This document shows positions 1 through 6,970 of a DNA stretch of 10,373 bases, piece after piece. Origin of the DNA: Chlorobiota bacterium (GTDB lineage Bacteria > Bacteroidota > Bacteroidia > Bacteroidales > JAADJA01); NCBI GenBank assembly GCA_030592565.1, contig JAUVIX010000109.1:1-10373 (forward strand), given 5' to 3'. Under the pieces are notes generated by a model. The model had not been told where the DNA came from. It did no database searches and worked only from the letters and a program-made list of their open reading frames with translations. Position numbers and translations under genes: made by a program. Within the stretch, counting starts at the first letter, position 1, and each line of letters opens with the position of its first letter.

Positions 1-657
1 AGTATTAAACATTAGCGGTTTACCCGTTCTGCCGGAAATTGTATGGTTATCATCTCCGAATATAATTTTTGCATAATAGCTTGATCCAGTTGGTTGCAGC
101 ATAATGGAAGCATCTTCATCGTCATCTGCTTTGATGTGAAGTTTGGCTTCGGGTGAGGTTATGTTGCCTATGCCTATACGGCCGGTTTTGTCAATGCCTC
201 CTTGCGATGTGCTCACAAAGAATGTTGGTTTTGTGCTTTTGAAGCCTATCATCAATGAATTAGCAATACTATTTGCAAGAAACTCATCTTGCACATCATT
301 ATATCCTTTACCTATTACAAAAGCACCTGTGGAGGAAGTTTGTACATATTGTCCTAAAGCAAATGCAGTACCTCCAAAAGCATACGCATAGTATCCTGCT
401 GCAAATGACCTTGAGCCGGCAGTTTTATTTCCTTCACCAAATGCGTGTGAATAATTCCCATTAGCTTCATTATCAATTCCAGATACAAATGATGCATAGC
501 CAAGTGAAAGATTTCCGGTTCCCAAGGCACTTGCATATTTCTCATAGTCAATTTTATTATCTTTGCAATTTGTACATTTTTCTTCATAACCTTTTTGGGC
601 ACTAAGTTGCAGTGAAAATCCCGACAACAAAAGCAATATAAATATTGTATTTTTCAT
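1..657 (-). CDS. Exported surface protein with YadA-head-like glycine heptads (C-terminus cut by window edge)
   Basis: The frame is open from the ATG at 657-655 to base 1, giving 219 residues; the stop lies outside the window. Residues 1-20 form a signal peptide (short basic start, LLLL core, cleavage near SA|Q at 20-21). A CxxC pair follows at C28/C31. From residue 46 glycines recur every seven residues (46, 53, 60, 67, 74, 81, 88, 95, 102, then 116; position 109 is Ser), with small or aromatic residues between them. This is the pattern of the left-handed beta-roll of YadA/Hep_Hag adhesin heads. Residues 159-175 read GRIGIGNITSPEAKLHI, a junction common in Bacteroidota surface proteins and tail-fibre-like proteins. 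I infer a surface-exposed, possibly trimeric, stalk or adhesin; the missing C-terminus would show whether it ends in a sorting, anchor or S74-peptidase domain. It starts 25 bases after the stop of the T9SS gene and is probably co-transcribed with it. Confidence 0.85.
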   Translation of the reverse strand, partial: MKNTIFILLLLSGFSLQLSAQKGYEEKCTNCKDNKIDYEKYASALGTGNLSLGYASFVSGIDNEANGNYSHAFGEGNKTAGSRSFAAGYYAYAFGGTAFALGQYVQTSSTGAFVIGKGYNDVQDEFLANSIANSLMIGFKSTKPTFFVSTSQGGIDKTGRIGIGNITSPEAKLHIKADDDEDASIMLQPTGSSYYAKIIFGDDNHTISGRTGKPLMFNT

Positions 658-682
658 TCTGCTATTTTTTAAAATTAATATG

Positions 683-2179
683 TTATTTTTTTATCCATTT
701 TCCACTTTCTGAAAATCCACGTTTATCAGTAAACTTGTAAAAATATACTCCAGATGATAAATTAGATGTATTAATACACGAAGTATAGTTATCATCAATT
801 TGTTCTGATAATACCTCTATTCCCTGTTCGTTGAAAAGTTGAATTATTACACCTTTATTTGCAGTCTGTATATATAATTCGTCTTTCCCCGGATTCGGAA
901 ATATATTGTAATCCGAATCAATCGTTAACGGTGTTTCGGCAGCGGATGTAATGATATCTTCAGGATAAAGTTTCAAAATATGTAGGTCCTTATCATATGA
1001 TGGATTATTTAAATAATCGTATGTTTCACTTACGAATATACATCCCCCGTCACTGGTCGCACATAAAGTCCAAAAAAAGTAGTTCACATTCTCTGAGCCA
1101 ATCCATTTTTTACCTTTTATATTAAGTTCTGAATCAATAAGCCCAATTAAATATTTATTTTCAATTTGTACTGTCAAACTTGTATGAGTATGTGATGCAA
1201 CAAAGACTTTATCTTGCTCAAAAAAATCCATACTGTAATAACCTGGGATATCGGCCGTATCCTTTCTGCCAAACCATATCGGGTTATCTACAAATTCATA
1301 ATATTTATTCATCTTGGTAATAAACAAATCACGTTTATTTGTCGAAACATTATTTGGAATATCCGCTGACAAAAACAGGTATATACTGTCATTTAACCAC
1401 TTAGCTATCCCGTATGGTGATAGAAAATAATCATTCGCCAAATCATCAAAACCTGTTATAGTAAAATTCAAATTTGTATCAATTTCAATTGCTTGTATGG
1501 CAGAGGTGTATTCAAATTGAGCACCGAAAGCAACGAAAGTATTTGTGCTATAGTTATAATCCAAAATGCCAAAGACCCGGTTTGTATATGCGGAATCCGG
1601 ATATTGAGGAAAGTTTGTCTGTAATATATTTCCGTCTGAATCCATCTTCAATAAAAAAAAGTGATTATATCCTAAAAAATAAACATACCCCGCAGCATAA
1701 ATTTTATCATTAGGTCCTTTACAAATATTAATCCTTGGATTACGATATCCTTCAGGTAGTGGTAATATGGTCTGATTCATTGTTTCCAAATTCTCATCAA
1801 AACAACTTACTATAACGTTTCTGCATTTATAAAAATTCCCTGTATCATATCCATAACCTCCAATTGCTAAATATTTATTTGCATCGGTAATTACCATATC
1901 GGTAAAATACAAATCCGTATCCTCTTCTACAACCAATTTTGACGTAATATCGAAATTTTGAGTTAATTTGATAATCCTTCCCCAGATGTGTTCATTATAG
2001 TTAGTATCTTCATATCCTTCTGAACAACATAAAATGTAATTACCGTTATTATCCTCCAAAATCCTGTCACATTTAATGCCATATTCAGTATCAAAAACCG
2101 TTTCAAGGACATCTTGCGAAAAGCCTGTAAAATTTACAATCACGGCTGTGAAAAACGCTAAAACATATTTCATTTTCAT
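683..2179 (-). CDS. T9SS-sorted secreted protein with propeller-like repeats
   Basis: 498 residues. Residues 1-22 are a signal peptide ending GFSQ. The middle (about 25-410) is a series of strand-rich segments resembling beta-propeller blades, for example FFLLKMDSDGNILQT at 174-188 and ATSDGGCIFVSET at 374-386. Residues 425-498 are a type IX secretion C-terminal sorting domain: it opens with YNIFPNPGKDELYI, contains the SSGVYFYKFTD strand pair (475-485) and ends in KWIKK. Such proteins cross the outer membrane through the T9SS and are released or attached to the surface. No catalytic motif is visible, so the role of the propeller part is unknown. The ATG at 2179 is chosen; a second ATG two codons later is equally possible. 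It lies 11 bases after the lipoprotein stop and 25 bases before the adhesin-like gene, suggesting one operon of exported proteins. Confidence 0.88.
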   Translation of the reverse strand: MKMKYVLAFFTAVIVNFTGFSQDVLETVFDTEYGIKCDRILEDNNGNYILCCSEGYEDTNYNEHIWGRIIKLTQNFDITSKLVVEEDTDLYFTDMVITDANKYLAIGGYGYDTGNFYKCRNVIVSCFDENLETMNQTILPLPEGYRNPRINICKGPNDKIYAAGYVYFLGYNHFFLLKMDSDGNILQTNFPQYPDSAYTNRVFGILDYNYSTNTFVAFGAQFEYTSAIQAIEIDTNLNFTITGFDDLANDYFLSPYGIAKWLNDSIYLFLSADIPNNVSTNKRDLFITKMNKYYEFVDNPIWFGRKDTADIPGYYSMDFFEQDKVFVASHTHTSLTVQIENKYLIGLIDSELNIKGKKWIGSENVNYFFWTLCATSDGGCIFVSETYDYLNNPSYDKDLHILKLYPEDIITSAAETPLTIDSDYNIFPNPGKDELYIQTANKGVIIQLFNEQGIEVLSEQIDDNYTSCINTSNLSSGVYFYKFTDKRGFSESGKWIKK

Positions 2180-2190
2180 TACTTATTTTT

Positions 2191-3306
2191 TTACATATGT
2201 ATTGGAAAGTTATCTTCGGCAATAATGTGTCTTGTCTTGTATATAATTTTCGCAATATGATATAACTCAATAGTTTCCCCCTGTGTACCATAATTTGCTT
2301 CTCCTGTCATTATAAGTTCACAAAACCATTTTCCCTGCACTTCGGGCCATATTTCGGGATGATCATAAATAATATTGTAAATTACTTCATTAGTTCCGAA
2401 ATAATAGAAGTTCATTTCTTCCCAAAAAATACATTCGGTATAGTTTGCTTGATTATATTGTTTTAACTGATACATCATAAGTCTGTCTCTTATATTATCA
2501 TAAGGCTCGTAATTATTAGGAGTGCCAGGATCATCAGGGTTATCAAACAAGTCATTAAAAGAATAAACTGTAACGGACTCAATAGGTCCTGTATAATATG
2601 CGTGCCAGTCATCTCCAACATCCTGTATATATAAATCACGGTATAAGAGAGTTGCATCAGCAATTTTTGTAGCGGCATCTTCACACTCATCACCCGGTGG
2701 ATTTGAACAAGTACCTCCACATTCTCCCCACATCCAATTATCGCCCTCAACAAAGGGTTGTTCCTCTGGTGAGGAGCCTCTTTCACCGAATGTAGCAGTA
2801 CTCATAAATGTTACTGTGTTTGCTTTTGATTCTATAACTTTAATAGTCGATGAAAACAAATCTTTATTTTCACCCGGCATTGTTTCGTAAACCTCATGAA
2901 GTTTATCGTACAACTCGAAATAAGCCACGCTCAAATCATTCATTCCAATCTCACCTTCGGTAAAAAAGACTTCAATAAACACCGAATCTGTATAAAACTC
3001 TGAAAATGAATCGAAAATAAATGAATAAGTAAAATTAACAGCTGCATCCATATACCACTTTGCACTGTCCACACTCATTGTCTCTCCACTCTTAAAATCA
3101 GGATTCTTCTTTATGTAATCCACTTTCTTCTTAAAGTTCATAATTTTGTTATATACTTCAACATCTTCTGCAGTCATCTGAGGTTGCTCGTTTATCTGAC
3201 TGTTCAAAGCCTGTTCGTTACTCTCCTGCTTAGTACAGGAATTAATTGTTAATGCAGCAATTATTATTGCTACAACGATAAAAATACTAAAAATTGCTTT
3301 TCTCAT
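2191..3306 (-). CDS. Unrecognised outer-envelope lipoprotein
   Basis: 371 residues from the ATG at 3306. The first 24 residues form a lipoprotein signal: basic MRK, a hydrophobic core and the lipobox INSC with the lipidated cysteine at C24. A polar low-complexity linker (25-45) follows. The mature part is acidic and rich in aromatic residues, with further cysteines at C196, C200, C208, C292 and C329; the segment 194-208 (GECGGTCSNPPGDEC) is a small cysteine- and glycine-rich loop that could be disulphide-bonded. I do not recognise a family or a catalytic site. The frame stays open upstream to an ATG at 3432, but those extra 42 residues would put charged repeat-derived sequence before the signal peptide, so the later start is preferred. 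It is the first gene of the three-gene exported cluster; the T9SS gene begins 11 bases after its stop. Confidence 0.8.
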   Translation of the reverse strand: MRKAIFSIFIVVAIIIAALTINSCTKQESNEQALNSQINEQPQMTAEDVEVYNKIMNFKKKVDYIKKNPDFKSGETMSVDSAKWYMDAAVNFTYSFIFDSFSEFYTDSVFIEVFFTEGEIGMNDLSVAYFELYDKLHEVYETMPGENKDLFSSTIKVIESKANTVTFMSTATFGERGSSPEEQPFVEGDNWMWGECGGTCSNPPGDECEDAATKIADATLLYRDLYIQDVGDDWHAYYTGPIESVTVYSFNDLFDNPDDPGTPNNYEPYDNIRDRLMMYQLKQYNQANYTECIFWEEMNFYYFGTNEVIYNIIYDHPEIWPEVQGKWFCELIMTGEANYGTQGETIELYHIAKIIYKTRHIIAEDNFPIHM

Positions 3307-3349
3307 AATTATGAATTTGAAGATTAATAAATTAATTATTTTATGTCCA

Positions 3350-3535
3350 TCATTGCGAGCGAAGCGAAGCCTGCCCTTGCCGTTCAGGCGGGCAATCTGT
3401 TTGCTATGAAAGACTGCCCAAACAATTAACAAATCGCCACATCCCGTATTTATGGAAGGCGATGACGTTTCCTTTTTGGCAGATTGCTACCGCATACCTA
3501 AGCTTAAGCCTGCCCGAGGATGCGTCGCAATGACG
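3350..3535. repeat. Nested palindromic, GC-richer intergenic element
   Basis: The ends are perfect 9-bp inverted copies, TCATTGCGA at 3350-3358 and TCGCAATGA at 3525-3533. Inside lies a second inverted pair, GCAATCTG at 3392-3399 and CAGATTGC at 3480-3487. There is also a 10-bp direct copy of AAGCCTGCCC at 3367-3376 and 3506-3515. The segment is richer in G and C than its surroundings and is non-coding. It resembles the dispersed CATTGCGAGC-type palindromic repeats found between genes in many Bacteroidota, which look like non-autonomous mobile elements. No target duplication is clear. It ends 43 bases before the lipoprotein ATG, so it probably lies within or next to that gene's leader. Copy number in the genome cannot be seen from here. 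Confidence 0.65.
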
Positions 3536-3602
3536 TAATGGCAATACAAATTCAAAGAACGAATTTACAGACCTATGCCTGTGTTCTTTTTTTTCATACA
3601 TT

Positions 3603-3629
3603 GCCTCCTGAAAAAGGGGTGCAGGAGGC
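3603..3629. repeat. Perfect 8-bp hairpin containing AGGAGG
   Basis: GCCTCCTG (3603-3610) and CAGGAGGC (3622-3629) are perfect inverted copies around an 11-base loop. No T-run follows on either strand, so this is not a typical intrinsic terminator. On the minus strand the distal arm carries AGGAGG (3609-3604), six bases before an ATG at 3597 that opens a 10-codon frame (MKKKNTGIGL, stop at 3565). Bacteroidota rarely use Shine-Dalgarno pairing, so a regulatory role is only a possibility; it may also be part of a dispersed repeat. Confidence 0.5.
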
Positions 3630-3664
3630 TCCCTGCCAAAATCACCTGAAAGTGGTTTGAAATG

Positions 3665-3672
3665 CAAATATA
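3665..3672 (-). promoter_or_regulatory. Possible Bacteroidota -7 element facing the lipoprotein operon
   Basis: On the minus strand the bases read TATATTTG, an exact match to the TAnnTTTG -7 element of the Bacteroidota primary sigma factor. No TTTG -33 partner is found at 19-21 bases upstream, so support is weak. If used, it would give the lipoprotein mRNA a leader of about 350 bases containing the AGGAGG hairpin and the palindromic element. Confidence 0.25.
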
Positions 3673-3742
3673 TATAAACAAAATGTTACGATTTACATTT
3701 TTTGTGTAAAAAAAAAATTTGTGACTAAAAAATACATCATAT

Positions 3743-3771
3743 TTGATATTAGGGGGGGGGGTGAATATCAA
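3743..3771. repeat. Inverted repeat with a ten-G loop
   Basis: TTGATATT (3743-3750) and AATATCAA (3764-3771) are perfect 8-bp inverted copies. The 13-base loop contains ten consecutive G residues (3752-3761), striking in AT-rich DNA. The site is intergenic, about 440 bases upstream of the lipoprotein ATG and about 200 bases past the trkH stop. A G-run this long is prone to slippage and could vary between cells; it could also reflect a sequencing-length error. No protein frame clearly depends on it. Confidence 0.6.
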
Positions 3772-3967
3772 CCTGTTACAATCTCTATTTAAAATAATTA
3801 TAAATTACAATGAGTTTAATTACGGTAGGCTTTTTCAAGTTAGCGGTACAGATTTAGGTGGAAATCAGATGGAATATGGTTTTTGAAATCCTTTAAAAAT
3901 ATCAGATTTATGTAATATTTCTCATTGAGCAACAAAAACAGCAATAAATGTAATACTCAAATACTAT
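3772..3967. other. Gene-free stretch downstream of trkH
   Basis: AT-rich sequence without a convincing gene, RNA or terminator hairpin. One plus-strand frame with no ATG near its start runs through the G-run to a TGA at 3884-3886 (41 codons if read from a GTG at 3761). Its end, FQVSGTDLGGNQMEYGF, reads somewhat like a protein tail, so a decayed gene end is possible but unproven. Confidence 0.3.
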
Positions 3968-5428
3968 CTATTTCCTCCAAAAAGCCGGAGAGAAAATAAC
4001 CAGTACTGTAAAAAGTTCAAGCCTGCCAAGCAACATTAAAAAGGTTAGTACCCATTTTCCTGTAGTCGGTATTTCAGAATAATTTTCAGCAGGCCCCACA
4101 TCTCCAATTCCCGGGCCTATATTCCCCAGTGAGGCAATGGTAGCACCTACAGCAGATGAGAAATCAAGACCTATCCATGTCATTATGAAGGTACCGAAAA
4201 AGAAAGTAAGCATATAAAATATTAAAAAAGCCAGCACAAGATGAATTATTTTTTCCGATACTGTCTTTCCATTAAATCTAACAGGAATAACCGCCTGTGG
4301 GTGTATCATCCTTTTAAACTCCAGAGCACTACTTTTAAGCAGCAATATATGCCTTGCTATCTTAATTCCGCCTGCTGTTGAACCTGCACTACCTCCAATG
4401 AACATCAATACAAAAATAAAAATCCAGATGTGGGCCGGCCATAAAAGGTAATCGGCTGAGATGAATCCAGTAGTCGTTACAATGGACACAACCTGAAATA
4501 ACGAATCGCGAAAAACCTTTTCAATATTACCATTTCCCTCATAAAGAAGAAGCAGTGTTATTACTATTGCAAACCCAAAAGTATAAAGAATATAAGATCT
4601 GTATTCTTCATTTTGCCAAACTGTTTTAAACTTGCCGTGAATTGCAAAATAATGCAATGTAAAGTTTGTTCCTGCCAGAATCATAAAAACGATGATAACA
4701 TATTGTGTGTAAGGAGAGAAACTTGCAACAGAATCATTGTGAGTTGAGAAACCACCGGTTGCCATAGTTGCAAAGGAGTGAGTAAGAGAATCAAAAAAAC
4801 TCATCTTGCCAATCATCAGTAAAATGGTTTCTATGAATGTAAATGAAACATAAATCAGCCATAATCTCTTTGCAGTAGCAGTAATACGCGGATGTAACTT
4901 GTCTGGTGTAATTCCCGGCATCTCAGCAACAAACAACTGCATTCCACCAATCCCGAGTAGAGGCAATATGGCAACAGAGAGGACAATTATTCCCATACCT
5001 CCAATCCAGTGTGTCATCGACCTCCAGTATAATATCCCTTTGGGCAGAGATTCGATATCCGTCAGAATGGAGGCACCTGTAGTTGTAAAACCTGATATTG
5101 TCTCAAAAAAAGCATCAGAAACATTTGGTATAGCTCCACTTAACAGATAAGGTACCATTCCAAAAACAGATATTACAATCCATGCCAGGGAAACAATCAG
5201 ATAGGCTTCTCTTTTACCTATTTTTTTTTTAGCATCTCTTGTCAGATACCAGGTAATTATGCCTGCTATGAAAGTAATAATTCCACTGTTCATAAGGCTA
5301 AAGCATTTATTCCCACAGAAATAGATCGAAAATGGGATTCCCGTAAACATAAACAAGCCTTCGATTATCAGCAAAAAGCCAAGGATATGAATAATTATTT
5401 TCCAGTTTATTTTCGGGAGCGAACTCAT
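3968..5428 (-). CDS. trkH: Trk/Ktr-type potassium uptake channel subunit TrkH
   Basis: 486 residues, the usual TrkH length. The inner-membrane channel subunit takes up K+ and works with the cytoplasmic regulator TrkA. Four membrane-pore-membrane repeats are visible. Their selectivity-filter segments are TTTGAS (115-120), ATGGFS (223-228), TTTGFI (318-323) and LGNIGPG (434-440), each with the key glycine. Other family signatures are THWIGGMGI (139-147), the gating-loop region GGSAGSTAGGIKIAR (345-359), and the C-terminal GRLELFTVLVIFSPAFW (468-484). No truncation or missing filter residue is seen. The ATG at 5428 lies five bases after the trkA stop, so the two are translated from one mRNA. No clear terminator hairpin follows the stop. 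Confidence 0.96.
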   Translation of the reverse strand: MSSLPKINWKIIIHILGFLLIIEGLFMFTGIPFSIYFCGNKCFSLMNSGIITFIAGIITWYLTRDAKKKIGKREAYLIVSLAWIVISVFGMVPYLLSGAIPNVSDAFFETISGFTTTGASILTDIESLPKGILYWRSMTHWIGGMGIIVLSVAILPLLGIGGMQLFVAEMPGITPDKLHPRITATAKRLWLIYVSFTFIETILLMIGKMSFFDSLTHSFATMATGGFSTHNDSVASFSPYTQYVIIVFMILAGTNFTLHYFAIHGKFKTVWQNEEYRSYILYTFGFAIVITLLLLYEGNGNIEKVFRDSLFQVVSIVTTTGFISADYLLWPAHIWIFIFVLMFIGGSAGSTAGGIKIARHILLLKSSALEFKRMIHPQAVIPVRFNGKTVSEKIIHLVLAFLIFYMLTFFFGTFIMTWIGLDFSSAVGATIASLGNIGPGIGDVGPAENYSEIPTTGKWVLTFLMLLGRLELFTVLVIFSPAFWRK

Positions 5429-5433
5429 ATGGC

Positions 5434-6789
5434 TTAGAACCAGTTTTTGGTTTTGAATAATTTTTCAACTTTCGAAATAGCCCTGGGAAAGGCAAAAACA
5501 ACAACTTTATCATTTTCCTTTATCTGAAAATCACCTGTGGCAATGAACCCCTGTTTGTTGCGCACAATACCTCCAATAAAACTACCTTCCGGGATATTAA
5601 GTTCTTTTATGGTTTTTTTTGTAACAGGTGATTTTAATTGTGCTTTTAGTTCAATAACTTCCGCATCAATCCCGCTCAGGCATTTAAGCATACTTATCTC
5701 GGCACTGTGGGTAAAGCGGGAAATGTAGCTTGCCGAAATTAGTTTTTTATTTATGATAGTATCAATTCCCACACTTTGTGCTATGTCGATGTAATCAATA
5801 ATCTCAACGAGGGCAATGGTTTTTTTTGCCCCCAGTTTACGGGCATGAAGGCAGGTCATTATGTTGGTTTCAGTATTGTTGGTAACCGCTATAAAAGCAT
5901 CAATATTTTCAATATCCTCAGATTCCAACAACTCAATGTCTCTGGCATCACCGTTTATTATCAGTGTTTTGTCCAAATCCTCAGCCAGTAATTCGCAGCG
6001 GGCTTTATTATTTTCAATAAGTTTTATGTTGTGATTTTTTTCCAGCTTTTGCGCAGTTCTTCTTCCAATTCTTCCTCCTCCGACAATCATAATATCTTTG
6101 AATTCAATTTGCTGTTTTGCTCCAAGCTTCAATAGTTGTGGGATGCCTTCAGGTTTGGTAATTACGTAAGCAAGGTCATTAGCCATAAAAACATCATCGC
6201 CGGTGGGAATGAAAGCTTTGGAGTTACGGTAAATGGCAATTGCTCTGAATTTAAGGTCGGGATTCTCAATAGCTATTTCAGTTAATGTTTTACCTATAAC
6301 ATAAGCATTCTCTTCAAGTTTGAGCATGAAGAGAGATAGCAGTCCGTGGGAGAAATTAAAAGTTTCAGTGGCGGCAGCCATTTTCAGTAAATCAATGATA
6401 TCATCGGCAGCAATAATTTCTGGACTTACAATTTCATCGATCCCAAGGCTCTGGAACAGGTCCTTTTTTGATTTATACAGATAAGCAGGATTGCTAACGC
6501 GGGCAATAGTACGCTTGGCCCCCAATTTTTTTCCTACAGCTGCAGTTAGTAAATTCGTTTCCTGCTCATGCAAAACCGAAATTAACAAATCGGCTTTGTT
6601 AACATGGGCATCCTGTAGTACCTTAGGATTGGATGAATCACCTATTATTGTAAGAATATCCGTATTCGATTCAAGCATTTTCAGAAGATCTTCATGCGGA
6701 TCAACAATTGTAATGTCGTGATTCTCGTCCTGTAACATCTTGGCAAGATGAAATCCAACCTCCCCGTCACCGGCTATAATAATATTCAT
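5434..6789 (-). CDS. trkA: Trk potassium uptake regulatory subunit TrkA
   Basis: 451 residues, full length for the two-domain TrkA. It is a cytoplasmic ring-forming protein that binds nucleotides (NAD(H), ATP/ADP) and gates TrkH. Two RCK-N Rossmann folds are clear: GDGEVG at 7-12 with the acidic residue D30 at the end of strand two, and GGGRIG at 237-242 with E259 in the same place. Each is followed by an RCK-C lobe (about 144-224 and 368-446). An in-frame TAA at 6793-6795 just before the ATG fixes the start. It is the first gene of the trkA-trkH operon and is transcribed away from the SLOG gene. Confidence 0.96.
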   Translation of the reverse strand: MNIIIAGDGEVGFHLAKMLQDENHDITIVDPHEDLLKMLESNTDILTIIGDSSNPKVLQDAHVNKADLLISVLHEQETNLLTAAVGKKLGAKRTIARVSNPAYLYKSKKDLFQSLGIDEIVSPEIIAADDIIDLLKMAAATETFNFSHGLLSLFMLKLEENAYVIGKTLTEIAIENPDLKFRAIAIYRNSKAFIPTGDDVFMANDLAYVITKPEGIPQLLKLGAKQQIEFKDIMIVGGGRIGRRTAQKLEKNHNIKLIENNKARCELLAEDLDKTLIINGDARDIELLESEDIENIDAFIAVTNNTETNIMTCLHARKLGAKKTIALVEIIDYIDIAQSVGIDTIINKKLISASYISRFTHSAEISMLKCLSGIDAEVIELKAQLKSPVTKKTIKELNIPEGSFIGGIVRNKQGFIATGDFQIKENDKVVVFAFPRAISKVEKLFKTKNWF

Positions 6790-6870
6790 AATTTAGCAAT
6801 TTTTCCAAGCGCGAAATAAAAGTATTATTTTGAAATAATCAATATAAATTGTAATTTTCTCCAGGTATAT

Positions 6871-6901
6871 CAAAAATAAATTACTACACTGTGAAACTAA
6901 A
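6871..6901 (-). promoter_or_regulatory. Probable trkA promoter
   Basis: On the minus strand TATTTTTG (6878-6871) matches the Bacteroidota -7 consensus TAnnTTTG. TTTA (6901-6898) lies 19 bases upstream at the -33 position (consensus TTTG). Transcription would start about 75 bases before the trkA ATG. Motif match only. Confidence 0.45.
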
Positions 6902-6903
6902 TA

Positions 6904-6934
6904 TCTGTATGCTTTGATAATTTATTTATTTTTG
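6904..6934 (+). promoter_or_regulatory. Probable promoter of the SLOG-membrane gene
   Basis: TATTTTTG at 6927-6934 matches the -7 consensus TAnnTTTG, with TCTG (three of four bases of TTTG) 19 bases upstream at 6904-6907. The start site would fall about 30 bases before the ATG at 6971. It sits back to back with the trkA promoter, so the two may interfere. Motif match only. Confidence 0.45.
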
Positions 6935-6970
6935 AAAATCAAACTGAAAAGATAATTATAAATATTTTAA

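Noticed and set aside
3307..3432. N-terminal extension of the lipoprotein to an ATG at 3432
   Set aside because: It would translate the palindromic element and place 42 mostly polar and basic residues before an intact lipoprotein signal peptide.
3404..3667. 87-codon minus-strand frame overlapping the palindromic element
   Set aside because: Most of it reads through the repeat and it has no recognisable protein features; the longer start has no support.
3968..6789. trkA-trkH as part of the TIR/SLOG module
   Set aside because: Both are complete housekeeping potassium-uptake genes, divergent from the SLOG gene with their own promoter-like motif; nothing links them functionally.
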